This document shows, in pieces, positions 48,454-60,824 of a stretch of DNA of 64,000 nucleotides (within the stretch, counting starts at the first letter, position 1; every line of letters starts with the position of its first letter). The notes beneath the pieces are model-generated. The model saw nothing but the letters and a program-made list of their open reading frames with translations, had not been told where the DNA came from and did not search any database. Source of the stretch: Strix aluco (lineage: Eukaryota > Chordata > Aves > Strigiformes > Strigidae); NCBI RefSeq assembly GCF_031877795.1, contig NC_133935.1:84202748-84266747 (forward strand), read 5' to 3'. A program made the position numbers and the translations under genes.

Positions 48454-51400
48454 CATTGTCTAACGTAGACTACCTTAGAGCGTGGTTGCACGTTACCCTT
48501 GCTTCAAGTCCAGCTGTGCTCTGACATTCGTCCCACAGCATCCAGTAGCTGTGCAGCCACAGGGCAGATCTGTTCAGTGAGCTAAAGGAAAAGCCAAATT
48601 CTCCTCTCCCTCCTCCCTGAAAAAAACCAACTTTTAGCCTAATCAACCTGTTTAATCAACTCAAAGGAAGGGGAGAAATGACCTGCCAGGATGAGAGCAT
48701 GCCACATTTTTCTGCTACAGCAGATAAACCTTCCACCCACCATGTAGCAGCCTACATCAGACATGGGGGTATCAGTCCTTTGACTTAAAAGAACAGCACA
48801 CAATGAAAACACAATGTTCAAGGTCAGTATATCACAGTATACTTACACAATTTCTGTTGCTAACTTTGCCTTCTGTATTTTAGTACTTATGAGCCCATTC
48901 AGGTGAGATGCGACATCCTTAATTTTCTCTTAAGGGTAATGTGGACACTCGTGTACCAATTCAGCCTCTTGTTGCAGATGGAGAAAGTTCAGGAGAAGAC
49001 TTACTGAGACCTCTTACTTTGCAGTAGGACAGAGGATTCTTTTTCCAACTGGGGCAGGAGATTTATTTATTTTTCCTGAATGGCATCTTTGACTCAGCAG
49101 AGATCATGCCTCAATTTACCTTCTAAATTGTTTTGTTTCCCTCTCTTTACACCACAGTACTCCCTAATAAAGTGGGAGGAGGAAAACCCTTTCCTTTCTT
49201 CCTCCCACCAAGAACTGTCACTGCTCCAAGCTGAAAGACAGACAGCAGGAGAAGAACTTCAGGTAATGTCTAGAAACCTCTCTCAAAGATTAAATATCAC
49301 TGAAATGTACAAAAATTAGCTGCCACCACTTCTTTTGCAGGGAGCTAAAGAGCCTTTAACAAAGAATTTCAGTTCTTTGTTTCAAGTGCTGGATAAGACC
49401 CCGGCAGAAATCAAATTCTTGTTATATCTCTGAGCTTCTCCCCCCTCCTCCACCATTTCTGGGCTAGAGAAACAAACACAAAATGTTGGTGTACTCTGTG
49501 TACAACCAGGAACTCATTAAGTTCAATCAAAATGACCTCCAGAACTGTGGGATGAAGTAACAAGAAAAATAAAGCATTAGGAATTTTAATACAATAACTA
49601 CTTGCTTCCTTTTGCCATAAATTCTTTATGGGTCTCTAAGATACATCTGCTACCATAGGATAAACATCTTGTGCTCTGGCTATTAAAGGTTTCCTACAAA
49701 AATCTAAGATTTACTCAGCTATCTGCACAGAAAGCTGTTTAAAAAATCTAAGTGCCTTACAGGGAAAAAGAACTCTAACCATAAAATCTGTGAGCAAGAA
49801 CAAGGACACCTTCTTAATCTTCTAAGTAAGAAAGGTGTTGTCAGGACTTGCAACCATGCCTTCTGCAAATTAGAAAAGAAATAGTCAGTTATGGTCCAAA
49901 GCATAATGAATTGGGAGGAGAAAAGGCAGGTAACCATTTTAGTCAGGACACCTGAGAAACTGCAAATACATTATTTCCATTTTCAGTATGCTACACCACT
50001 GTGAGGGAATATACCCTTGACATATACCAGACATGTTAAAAGACAGAGTGGTAAAAAAATATCATTTACCATAAGCAATATGATTAATAAGCTCTATGAC
50101 TGCTCAAGTACAGCATGTATTTAGAAACACAAGATACCCGATTCATAATAAAAGTCTAAATTCATTCTTGCTCAGGAATAATATTTTTGCCAAGCCACTG
50201 TTTTGGGAATTTTCTATTACCAAGACCAGAAATTTCAGGACACCCTGCTCATGGCATGGCCACATATTTTTACAGGCTCTTCATCCACAAATGGCAAAGA
50301 ATTTGCACACACAAAAAAAATCAGAGGTCTCATCTTACAGAGGAAAAAACAAACGGGGTTCAGAAAGGACAAACTATTTATGCATAGTCACTGTCAAACA
50401 AAATATTGGTGGCAGAGATGAAAATCAGAAGTATGGTAAGTTTGGAAATCTAACACTGAACCTACCAGCTCACCTTTTGCTTAAGAGAAGGTATAATCTG
50501 GCTAATCAGATATTTTTTATACAGTCATAAGGAGAAAGAGTCCTTCTCTCACTCTTTGGATTAGGGGAAATATCTTAAAAAAAAAAAAGGAAATGGTATT
50601 TGTTCATCTGCGTTAAGATCCTGCATCTCTTGTTAGGAGAGGCAAGCTACTCCTGCCACTGAAACCAGTAGTAGTTTCTTCTGGAGAAAGAGTAGTTTAA
50701 TTCATTGCAATTCATTAGCTACTCTGGGGCTATGACTGATTTGGGAATGACCATCAGTTTGTGGCTGATGCCCCATTCAGAAAAGGTATAATTTTTAATT
50801 TTAAAATAAATCGCAAAAGGACTGTGAGATTGTAACATGCACTTTTTGTACCACATCCTTCTCCCTGCCTCCGCCTCCTCCCAGTGTGGATTAGGATGGG
50901 GAGAGGGATGAATTATCTCTGGAGAACTATAAAAGATAGAATTGATTTTTGGTAAGAACTCCAAGGAAGTTCTTAATACCGCCTTATCTTTGTGAGTAAT
51001 ACAGAAATGTTCCTCTGCTTAGTGAGCGCCTATCTTCGAAGCTATCCTTGCCAATGTTATCTCTACAGAAAAGCAGCTTTGAAGGATAGAAAATAATATA
51101 TGCTCCCCATTGGTTGAAACGGAGTTGTGTCAAAACTTGTAATACAGAGTTTAGGTTCTACACTAGATATTTCCATAACTTAGGGGAATTCAACAAGTTC
51201 GCTGCTGTGACGCTAGCATGAGGCCAAGATAAGATTTGCCCATCTCACATAATGAAATTTAATAACTGTGATGCACTTCAGAGCACCTGCACAAACCTAA
51301 TGATGTGACATCACCCAAATTCACAGTCTCGCATGTTAGTATTTTTATGATGGTGTGAATTTGTGAAGTTTCTTTAAATAAATTTAAAAAATTCATCATC

Positions 51401-54400
51401 TTTAAGTATTTCTTGAAGAAAGGCAGCAAAGTCTAGGTTTATAAGGGGAAGTAATCTCCTATTAAACTAGTAAGAAGAGATGGAAAAAACAGACATAATT
51501 TTGGATGCACAAGCTATTCATCAAGACAGAGGCTTGTGTGCTTGAAAGTTTTTTGGTTTGGTTTGGTTTTTTTTTCCCTGTCCACAACAGGAGGTCTATG
51601 AGGAGATGCTACCTCCTCCTCCAAACTGTCTGATCCTGTCTGCAACATTATCAACACAAATATTGGACTGTCCCACCCCTAATAATTTAGGGTAGTCCCC
51701 CTAACCCAACTTTTGAGCATTTAGGTCAAATGGTTGACTTTCTGAGAAACAGAAGCCTTTGATTCAAAAGTTCCTGTTTCTACAATAGGCTCATTTAAAC
51801 GTGCATGAATGTCTGAATGTCATCTTCTTGACAGTCCAGGGTTATGCTTATGTATAATACTTTCCTCTTTACTTTCAGCTATTGACAACTAGCAAGGAGA
51901 ATATGTACAGAAAACATCTTGCAGCTCCTCTAAAAATCCTCTGCTGCAACTGCGCAGTCTCTCCTGAGAAAAAGAAGAACTTTTTGGTCATCTGCCGAAG
52001 CCAGTAATTCTGTTCTTCGGACTCCCAGGATTTCTGCTATCTGATGGAATATTTAAGTGGAGACTTCATTCCCCCGGCAGAGTGCCGACGGCTCAGCCAC
52101 TCCGGTGTTCAATGAGCTCTTGTGTTCTATTACAGAAGAAATGTGATTTTCTGCCCAGCTGGAAAATGATACTTCTTCCTAGTGCAGAGATTTGTACCCC
52201 ACTCTAACCCTTCTAAATAGGTCACAGTCACATTTTCACAATACTACCAACATATCCCTTCTGAAAATGCAAAAGCTTACTGCACCCAGGGCAAAGACCA
52301 TCTAATGTGGAATACTACAGACTCTCTCCTTCGCAAGGAAAAATAAATAAATCAAACTAAGGAACACGTTACATCTCTCTATAAAACCTCTTCCTCTGAT
52401 CTGGCAGGTTGGAACAGCCCTCCCGTATCTCTTTCTCTCACCAACTTTCCTATTCCAAGCAGATTTGAAGGCCCTGCTCTGCCAGTGACCACCTCCGTGG
52501 TGCTTGACAAGACACACCTCTGCGCCTTACTCCCACCCTCTACCAAATGGGGATTATTGATATTTTTCCCCCCAGTGCTTTGAGCTCTCTGAGTGTACCA
52601 GGAAGCCTTATTTATTCATTTGCCTGCCCCAAATGAAACAAGCTCTGTCAATCTTACTGGGCAGGATGCTATAGCGTTACTTTTCTACATGGTGCAACTC
52701 TGCCAAAAACATGGAGATGTCCGAAAACTATTAGAAGTCTGAAGTCTAGTGAGATGTCTTGAGAAAACAAAAAGTGTGATACGTTGTCTAATTTCTTCTT
52801 CAGATGTCTTCTGTGCATGCTTTCCTTATGCTGTTTTACCAGTCAAATACAGTAATTAAGTACTGTTTAACGTTCCCTTCAAAAGCACACGCTGTTCCCA
52901 GCTACCCTGGTGTAAATCTGGACTAAGCCTAAAAAAGCCAAGAGTTAAACCTTGCATGTGAGCAGACTGAAACTTTCAGTGTCAAAATACATTTGAGGTA
53001 AAATGAATCAAAATGTGGAGAAAGGGGATGCTCAGAATTGATTTTTCCAACAAGGCATTTACAGGCACTCCAAACACGATCTCCACTTCAAACATAAAAT
53101 AGTCATTGTGCTGATTTGTTACAGTACGACTTGCTAACGTATTTGATTCCACATTATCTGAAACTCCTAGTTATCCGAGGTCTCATCTTCTTAATGGAAG
53201 GGAATGTACAAAAGCGGAGCACTCACTTTAACACACAATATATTATCTATACAAATTGGTACTCATTCAACAGACAAACTTAAAAACCAAATTATGGTTG
53301 ACTATCAATTTGATACTCTGCAGGAGAAAACACCACTTAAAGCCTGATAGCTTATAAAGCCTTTTAACGACATTTCTTGGCATTATAAAATACCAGATCT
53401 TGACTCTGTGCTAGAACTCGGTAGAAAGCTCCCATGAGAAGAAAATTTTCGCTAGTTGGTTGTTGCAGCTGAGGTCTTACCAAATATTAAACAAATGTGG
53501 TACTGTGGGCTAAGATATCAATATTATAAAAATGTTTCTTGGCATAATACCCCACTGCTGTGTCAAAAGCAAAGAGTCCTGCTGAAGCAACATGCTGGGT
53601 ATCTCAAAGGAAAGGATTTGGAAGCAAATTTCACAGGCAACCCTGCACCTAATACGCTGATCTGGCAGCCAGTGAATTTCAACCTTTGTCTTTACTTTGC
53701 CACAGATGCCTCTAAACTAAGTTGCCTGCAAAATAAATTCAGAGCCTTGCCTCAGTTTCCCCGGTTTTAGAGACTGCAGAACGTACTTGAGAACAGTGAA
53801 TTAGAAGTCAAACATGGAATCATCATTTGCCAAACACACGTATGTGCATGCATGCAGAAATGCAAATTCCATTCCAACAGACTTCCCGCACTTAACAAAG
53901 TCAGATGCTAGAGGTATTACTATTTATTTAGGTATTTCTGTGTGGTAGTAGATACTACTTTCTAAAGCACATGGGTTTTTGCCTTCAGCAGAGATATTTT
54001 TGAACTCAGGGTCATATTCTCAACAGCACTTTGGTAATTTAGAAATAAGTATCCCCCCCAACTTTCAGCAGAAATATTTTTTATTTCTTAGGCACTCAGA
54101 AGAACCCACCTTAATTTGCCAACTCCTTTAATTAAAAGTTATTAGAAGTTCTACCTTGCAATCAAAATTCTGTAATAAAAATAGTAAACCCCACATCTCA
54201 TTCTACAGCTTTTCATCAGGATATAAGCCAGATCCTCATCGTATAGCATCAGACATGCTATTAACAACACAGCACACTTTACTGAATAAAAATTCAAGTC
54301 CATAGTACAGTGACAGATACTTGGATGCTACTGGGCAGTTCATGTTATAAACAGAGGCATTTCTCTTGAAAGTTCAGTAAGGTTGAAAGCCAAAACAGTG

Positions 54401-55430
54401 ATACGGCATCAGGGATTTATCATCTAATAATAAAAGAGTGTTTGTTCCTCTGGATCTGCTCCTAACAAGTGGAGTCTCATGCTGAAAGAGCAGGTTCAGT
54501 AGGCATGCAGCTTTTCAATTGCACTCCTTATTGTATGCTTTATATTAAAGAAAGCAATTTAACTTTTGAGGACAAGAAAATTATCTTGAAACTGAAGTCC
54601 TGCCTAAGCTCAAGGCCAAGCTAGAAAAGAACATATAAAATTATTAAAAGGTCTTCAGTTATTACGATAGCTGGAACACTCGCAACAGCTATAATTCAGG
54701 GTGCCTACACATTTTAATTATAACCCCCATTTTCAGCAGGTTATAGCTTTCTCTATCATGCTAAAATTTATCAGGTCTGGCCTGTCATAGACTTTAAGAA
54801 AAAAAAAAAGAGTTTAGGACGTATTGCTCACTCCTGCTCAAATTATGGAAAAGTAGAACAAAAGTAACTGTAGTTCTGCTGCGCCATGGGTGACAGAGCA
54901 GAGGTGGAAACCACTTGAGCAACCTCTCTTAATGGTGCTTTAGAGTTTTTTAGTGAAAACTAGGTATGGTATCATTGAAGCCACCCATGTAAATTCCATA
55001 AATATAAAATAATGAAAGCAAGAATTTACATGTCAAAGCAACGTGAAACAGAGGGACACCATCCTCCAAGAAGCTGTGCTGTACCAGGCATATACGTGAC
55101 TTAATTGGCCTTACTTTCACAAGTGCAAATGAGGCTTCCTACTTAAACAAATCAGGGCTTTTCAAGATCTTTGCCTTGCTCCTTATCAAGCAAAAGTGAA
55201 CAAAACTGGACTATGCAGAAATGATCTTGGACAGCATCTTCTGGACCTCACTCTTCTACTCATGGACTTTCCTACAATAGCAAACCCCCTTCCCCGTCCA
55301 TGAAAGCTTTGATGCAAGGCACAACTTGGGTCATGTACAGAACAGACCAATCTGCTAGTGTGCAGCCAAAATTAATCCTATATATATATATTTTTTTTAA
55401 GACTTTTTTTTAAGGATGCTTTTAAGATTC

Positions 55431-55540
55431 AGATGGACAGGGTGCTGGGCCATCTCGTCTAGACCCTGGTTTTGCCAAGAAAGGTTGGACCAGATGATCC
55501 TTGAGGTCCCTTTCAACCTGGTATTCTATGATTCTATGAC
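55431..55540 (+). mobile_element. CR1 LINE 3' end fragment (plus)
   Basis: This terminal CR1 piece reads ttggaccagatgatccttga, ggtccctttcaacctgg and tattctatgattctatgac. The preceding 60 bp (agatggacagggtgctgggc) also fit the CR1 3' region. It is too short to carry a protein frame. Confidence 0.88.
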
Positions 55541-56654
55541 TTTGTTCTTTTAAATATCCAACAAATTTCACGTAAAACCGTTCTGAGAGTTTCACGGAGG
55601 TGCCTGCTAATTCTCGAAAGACTGGAAGCACTTTGAGTCAAGTTATATATATCGCTGGCCATGCAGATGAGCCCAACTGATGATCTGCTGATTGTGTATG
55701 TCCTGCCAGAACAGAAAAACAATCTGATGCCCACTCTTCTACAGCAGCACATCCGGGGAATACGTGGAAAATCAGAGCAGACTGAACGTCTTGTGCTGGC
55801 CAAGGCATCTCGCTCCTGTTGTTTTCTTTTCCTAGGTCTGCCCAGAAATGAGTAGGGATTTCCTGTGCACACAGGCTGGGCTGCAAAGGCACAGTCAGCT
55901 TTAAACTGGGAGGCACTGGACAAATCGAGCATACACAGATCGCTTGTACTGGCCTTCAGCAGTAGGTTCATTCACATGACATACACTGATTAAAATTTTG
56001 CTGTTCTTCTAAAATGCTCCTCTGGACTCCGAAATATCCCATCTAAAGTATAATATTACAAGTGAATAAAATTAAAGCAGGAAAGAAGCTCATATATACA
56101 CAACGACAAGTACCTACAAAACTATACACCAATGACTAAATTAGATAGTAGGTGCCTGGGTATAAATATCAAGCAATACTACTATACTGTGGTTTTGTAG
56201 ATCCAGATTTGCAGAATCAAGCTCCAGGAAATCACTGCTTGGAGTGCACAACCTCATGCTGCATCTTCTCCTGTTTACAGAGTTCTGATAAGTCAAATAT
56301 TAATGATATCATGCACTTGAGAAATAAGTTGTGATGGTAACACACTCGTGAAATGACATGTTAAAATTCTGTGGCCAACCTGGTCTTTCCAGGTATTTCC
56401 TGATTTTTTTGATCTCAGCAAGTATAACCTCATACAACTCGATGTTTAAAAGAATGATGTAACATAGTAGGAGAATTGAATTTATGATTGTTTTTAATAA
56501 AGAAGCATCTTGGAGACCCCAGTGAACAACAGAACTCCATTGTGGTAGATGCTGTCCAGACTTAACCTGAAAAGCCCTCAGTCAGAACAGTTTACAAATC
56601 AAACACGGAAGACATACCTAAGATGAAGGACAGGAAATATTACTGTAATAATAC

Positions 56655-56755
56655 TGATTTATGGAGGAAGTGACCTACCTAAGGTCACAAAGCAAATCTG
56701 ACCCTGATCTTCTGAATCCCAGTCCACTGCACTAATTGCAAAACTGTTCTTCGTC
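56655..56755 (-). repeat. Ancient MIR-like SINE remnant
   Basis: The plus strand reads gaagtgacctacctaaggtc, acaaagcaaatctgaccctg and atcttctgaatcccagtcca followed by ctgcactaattgca. This is colinear with the reverse complement of a MIR-type SINE (agtgacttgcccaaggtcac, acagcaagt, tctcctgactcccagtcc, agtgctctttcca). Confidence 0.55.
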
Positions 56756-57213
56756 TTCCTCCGGAGATGAGGAACTGGCACAGCAAGGCTGATGCTGCAC
56801 CAGGAGAGCTCGGGGCTCCAGTCAGGCAAGGCAACAAAACTGCAGACAACAATGATAGTTTTAAGGATGGGAAGACAAAACCTTTAGTTGCTTTCTTCCT
56901 TTGACATTTTATCTTCATTTTTTTTTGGTTTGGAAAATATAGCTCCAACAGCCTGTGCAGGATCTCAAAGGACTTTTTAAATGAGGTACAGGATCTTCCT
57001 TGGTGGACTAAAAAGTTTTATTCTCACACAATACTCAAAAGCACAACTGTACTGTCCCTTCTGCACCCTCTGTGACCAGAAAATTTAGCATATACCACTG
57101 TCCTACCACCCAGCAGCAAGTTCTCTGTACATAATATTCTATTTCTTTGCAGGATATACTGGTGTATTAAGTGCATTTTTAAAGTATTACATCACACTAA
57201 GCTGTTAAAACAC

Positions 57214-57262
57214 CCATTTCATAGGTGAACAAACTGAGATTAAATGATACAAGGAGACTGTT
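57214..57262 (-). repeat. Possible short MIR-like SINE fragment
   Basis: cccatttcataggtgaacaa followed by actgagattaaatgatac resembles the MIR block ccattttacagatgaggaaactgaggc. It is short and could be chance, but it lies 500 bp from a similar remnant. Confidence 0.3.
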
Positions 57263-58098
57263 TGCTGGATCAGCTGAAGGCTCAACACAAATTCAAAGAG
57301 ATCTTGAAGTAAGACTTGTTACTTACAATAATGAACTTGCAAGATGGGTAGAGAAACCTGTTAAAAAATGCATTTAACAGGATCCAAAATACAGAAAACA
57401 GTCACTGTAAAGATAAGTGGTCCAAGACCTTCATCTTACACTGGCTGAAGCTGATGAAGTTGAAGACAGTAAAATGGGTCACTTCTAGGCTAGTGCAGAA
57501 GTAGCCACCCCTCCAGTGACTCTTTAACTCTCCTGGATGCTGATATGGCATTTGTTTTAAAATACAAAATACTAAGATATTTTAGGTCAGTCCTAAGGAA
57601 TTTAAGAACAGGTTTAGTTATGATTTCACCGGGAAGTTCTATGTATTTAAGCTGCTAATGTAAATCATCATTATGATGATTAAACCATAAGTATCGCAAT
57701 GCCCTTTCAGCAGACACAGTCTGAAAACACCCAGAGCTTGGAAGCCAACAGGTGTCCTTGTTAGTTTATTTTTGTCTCAGTCTCCCTGAAAGAAAGCAAA
57801 AAGCTCCCATTCTGGGTTAGCACAGGATCAATTAAGAGCCTATTTTAATTGAGTGGAAGCCAAGCTTTCCTTAAGAGCCATAGGGGCTGTGCATTAGCCG
57901 ATCAGACAAATTTCTCCCTTGTGTGACTCTTCAGGAAAGTTTCCTTATGTGTACACGAGAGCTGGAGAGACTCAGATGTCAAACCTCAACTGCTGGCCCA
58001 AGTTTTTCTTTAAGTTGAATTTTAGGTACCTTTAAACTTTTAATTTAAAACACTAAAAACAAATAAGAGGTCAACTCTTCAAACACAGTCCATGTTAA

Positions 58099-58150
58099 AC
58101 AAGAGCATTTATAGGGTTACAACTAAGGAAACAAGTGCATTTATAGGGCT
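58099..58150. repeat. Direct duplication, 20-bp copies 32 bp apart
   Basis: acaagagcatttatagggtt (58099-58118) and acaagtgcatttatagggct (58131-58150) differ at two positions. Confidence 0.9.
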
Positions 58151-60749
58151 GCAAGAGAAAAGCAACTTGAGCTTCTGCTAGAAGTGAAAGGGGTGGGTGG
58201 GCAGGGAAGGGAATATAAAGAAAGTTTTGGGCAGTTTTTGCATGACCTGCATATTTTGACTTCTGATTTTTCTGCCTATCAAATGGTAACACGCACAGAC
58301 TCCACAAGTAAAGCTCATCAGGGATTGAAATCACCGCAGGAGAAAAATCCTGAAAATACAGGCTTGTTATCCTCTGTCAGAGCGGCTTGACTAGAAGATG
58401 CTGGCATGGGGGAGAAGAAAGGACCACCGTGGTTAGGAATGCAGAGCAAGTAATGCTGGTAACTTCAAGTGCAGCTGGTTTACAAGCCATGCACCTCACT
58501 AGAACAGGACAGCACCAGGATATCCTTCCTGTTACCTGGACTAAACCCCATTTCATCCAGAGCTATTACAGAACAAAACAAGATTAAAATAAATAAATAA
58601 AATCACATACATTGTTCACCCTGTAAAATCCACAAAAAGACGTTTTGCTCTTCCCTTCTCTCCTGCCCCTCTCCCTGCAGCCTGGCGCCAGGCTCGGCCC
58701 AGGGAACAAAACCCATGTCCTAACAACTGATATTTTCAGACGCGAACCCATTGACGACACGCAGCCATGAATACCTTCTCCTCTTACTGTAGGGAATGAA
58801 GAGCGGTTGGGTGGCGTTATTGTTTTTACCCAGTTACATCCTCGAGCCTGTCATCGGGTATAGAAGAAGCCTTTATGCAGCAGTTGTACCGTCCCATTTC
58901 CTGGCTTCTGTCAAGCTTAACAAAACCCAAGTACTAAACACGTTTTATGCCTTGGAGTATCAAATGTTCTTTGCTATCAGTCAAAATGGAGCTCTGTTCA
59001 TTTTCATTATTGCTTCATATGAAAATGTTAGCTCTATTCATATTCCATATTCAAGATGTTTAACCTGGGTTCACTGTATGAAAAGTCAATCATGTGTGCA
59101 TAAATTCAATATATTTTCCCCATTTATTGCAGTACAATGAATATCTTACAGAGAGCAATGTTTGTGTACTGATTCAAAAATTTTATCTCTTTCTTTTGCC
59201 CAATTTATTTTGTATTTATTTGAGGTGAGGCAGGTATATTTGGGTTAAATAAGCTTTATCATTGCTCAGGGTTTATTATGTTTAGCACAAGAAAGAAAGG
59301 CGGCGTAACAGAAGGAAATAAAAAAATCCATCTCCGAAATCATGCCAGCAAGTGGGAAGAAACACTTTTGCTGATAAACAGGAAATATTTTATTTCTAAA
59401 GTTAACATTCTTAAGTAAAAAAACAAACACTTCAGCTAAATTTGTGGGTTTTAAAACAAACTGTGGAAAACATTAAGGGAACTAAATAGAAACCATCTTT
59501 CAAGATGGTAAAACTAGGACAACTGCAAACATGAGGTATTAAACAAGCCATGACAATGAACATACACAACAGCCAATTTTAACACCAATTAAACATATCT
59601 GTGATCAAAACCTGAAAAAAAATACTTTGAGAAATGTCAATCAAATTATTATGTAATAACATAAACCCTTTACATTATTATTTATATTTCAGGAAGTCAC
59701 ACATGCTCCAACTAGCGTCCGGTGTGTTCAACGCACCCTACAACGTACAAAAAAGATAAATGAAGAGAATCCTTGCTCCAGAAAATGTGCGGCACAGTCA
59801 ACAACTAGAGAAAGCTGGGATAGAAGGGCAAGAGAAGAAGGATTAATTGATGCAACTCATCTCAGAAAACCAGCAAATGTTGGTAATGTTCTGCCAGGGT
59901 TCTGCTCTAACTCTGCAAAAGCACCAGTTTTGTGCTGTTCATGGGAGTTTTGATCCATACAGAAACAGTACATACTGCTGAAATTAAAATAAAAAAAAAA
60001 AAAGAGCCGAAAACATCAGTCTTCGGCTTTTTTCCCCACCCCTCCTTTCTGCAAGTTTGCTCAATAATTTAAATGACAGATCTAAAGGGAGTTTTCCATC
60101 TCTGCCGCCCTGTGCTGAAAGTGGAAACTGGATTTCAGACACTCTTTAATAGACAAATTGTAAGGCTTCCTTCTGAATCGAAAAAGCAATTTTGCTGTAT
60201 TTTTTTTGCACAGAAGAAAAAAAAAAATCAACTACACACACGGTTTTTCCATCAATCTGTCTATTCTATCAGGGTTTTTCACCTAATGGGTAAACAGATT
60301 GAGCCCAATTTTTGGAGTACAGATTAACATGCAACACGCGGTGACAGCAATCAACTACCCATAACAGGCACAGGTTTCTTATGGGTAAAGATGCTTTTCT
60401 GTGCAAGTAAAATTAAGATTTTTATAGTCAGTATAATACAACACAGAGCATGTGCTAGGGTGTAATAAGCACAAGTGACTGACATCCGTCGGACTAGTGC
60501 CCACCAGTGCCCTCGCCCCGGGCATGCTGCTGTACTGCAGCAAGCACTGGGCAGACTGGGACCTTGGGGAGATCAATTAATGTGTGAAAAGTCCTTTGAA
60601 GCTGAAAAGCAAGAAGTAAGCGCTAAGTATTAGATCCCGTTTCAGCATGCCATTTCAACAGCTGCTCAAGCTTATGAGAAACACGAAGTACCTTGAAAAA
60701 AAGGGCAGGCAGGTAATGAAAATTTATAAATTCAGCTCGACATTTCTAC

Positions 60750-60824
60750 CTGCAAAATACTTGATGTGATCAGGCACCACGCAGCCGTTGTAATCAATGT
60801 GCAGAATGGGCACATAAGAAGATC
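60750..60824 (-). other. Candidate TAF3 cassette exon in intron 2 (predicted)
   Basis: A 75-nt segment on the minus strand lies between a T-rich acceptor (gtttgttggcgttttcag) and a donor (GCAG then gtagaaatg). TAF3 exon 3 begins in phase 1. In that phase this segment is open throughout and would add 25 residues, starting SSYVPILHID after a split Gly/Arg-type codon, ending IKYFA, and closing with G so that the exon 3 GAA codon is restored. It is also open in one other frame. I do not recognise the peptide from any family. It could be a real cassette exon, a conserved non-coding element that mimics one, or chance. Confidence 0.3.

Noticed and set aside
58796-59140. 114-codon plus frame with hydrophobic stretches
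   Set aside because: Hydrophobicity comes from T-rich sequence; no domain, no start context and no neighbour supports a gene.
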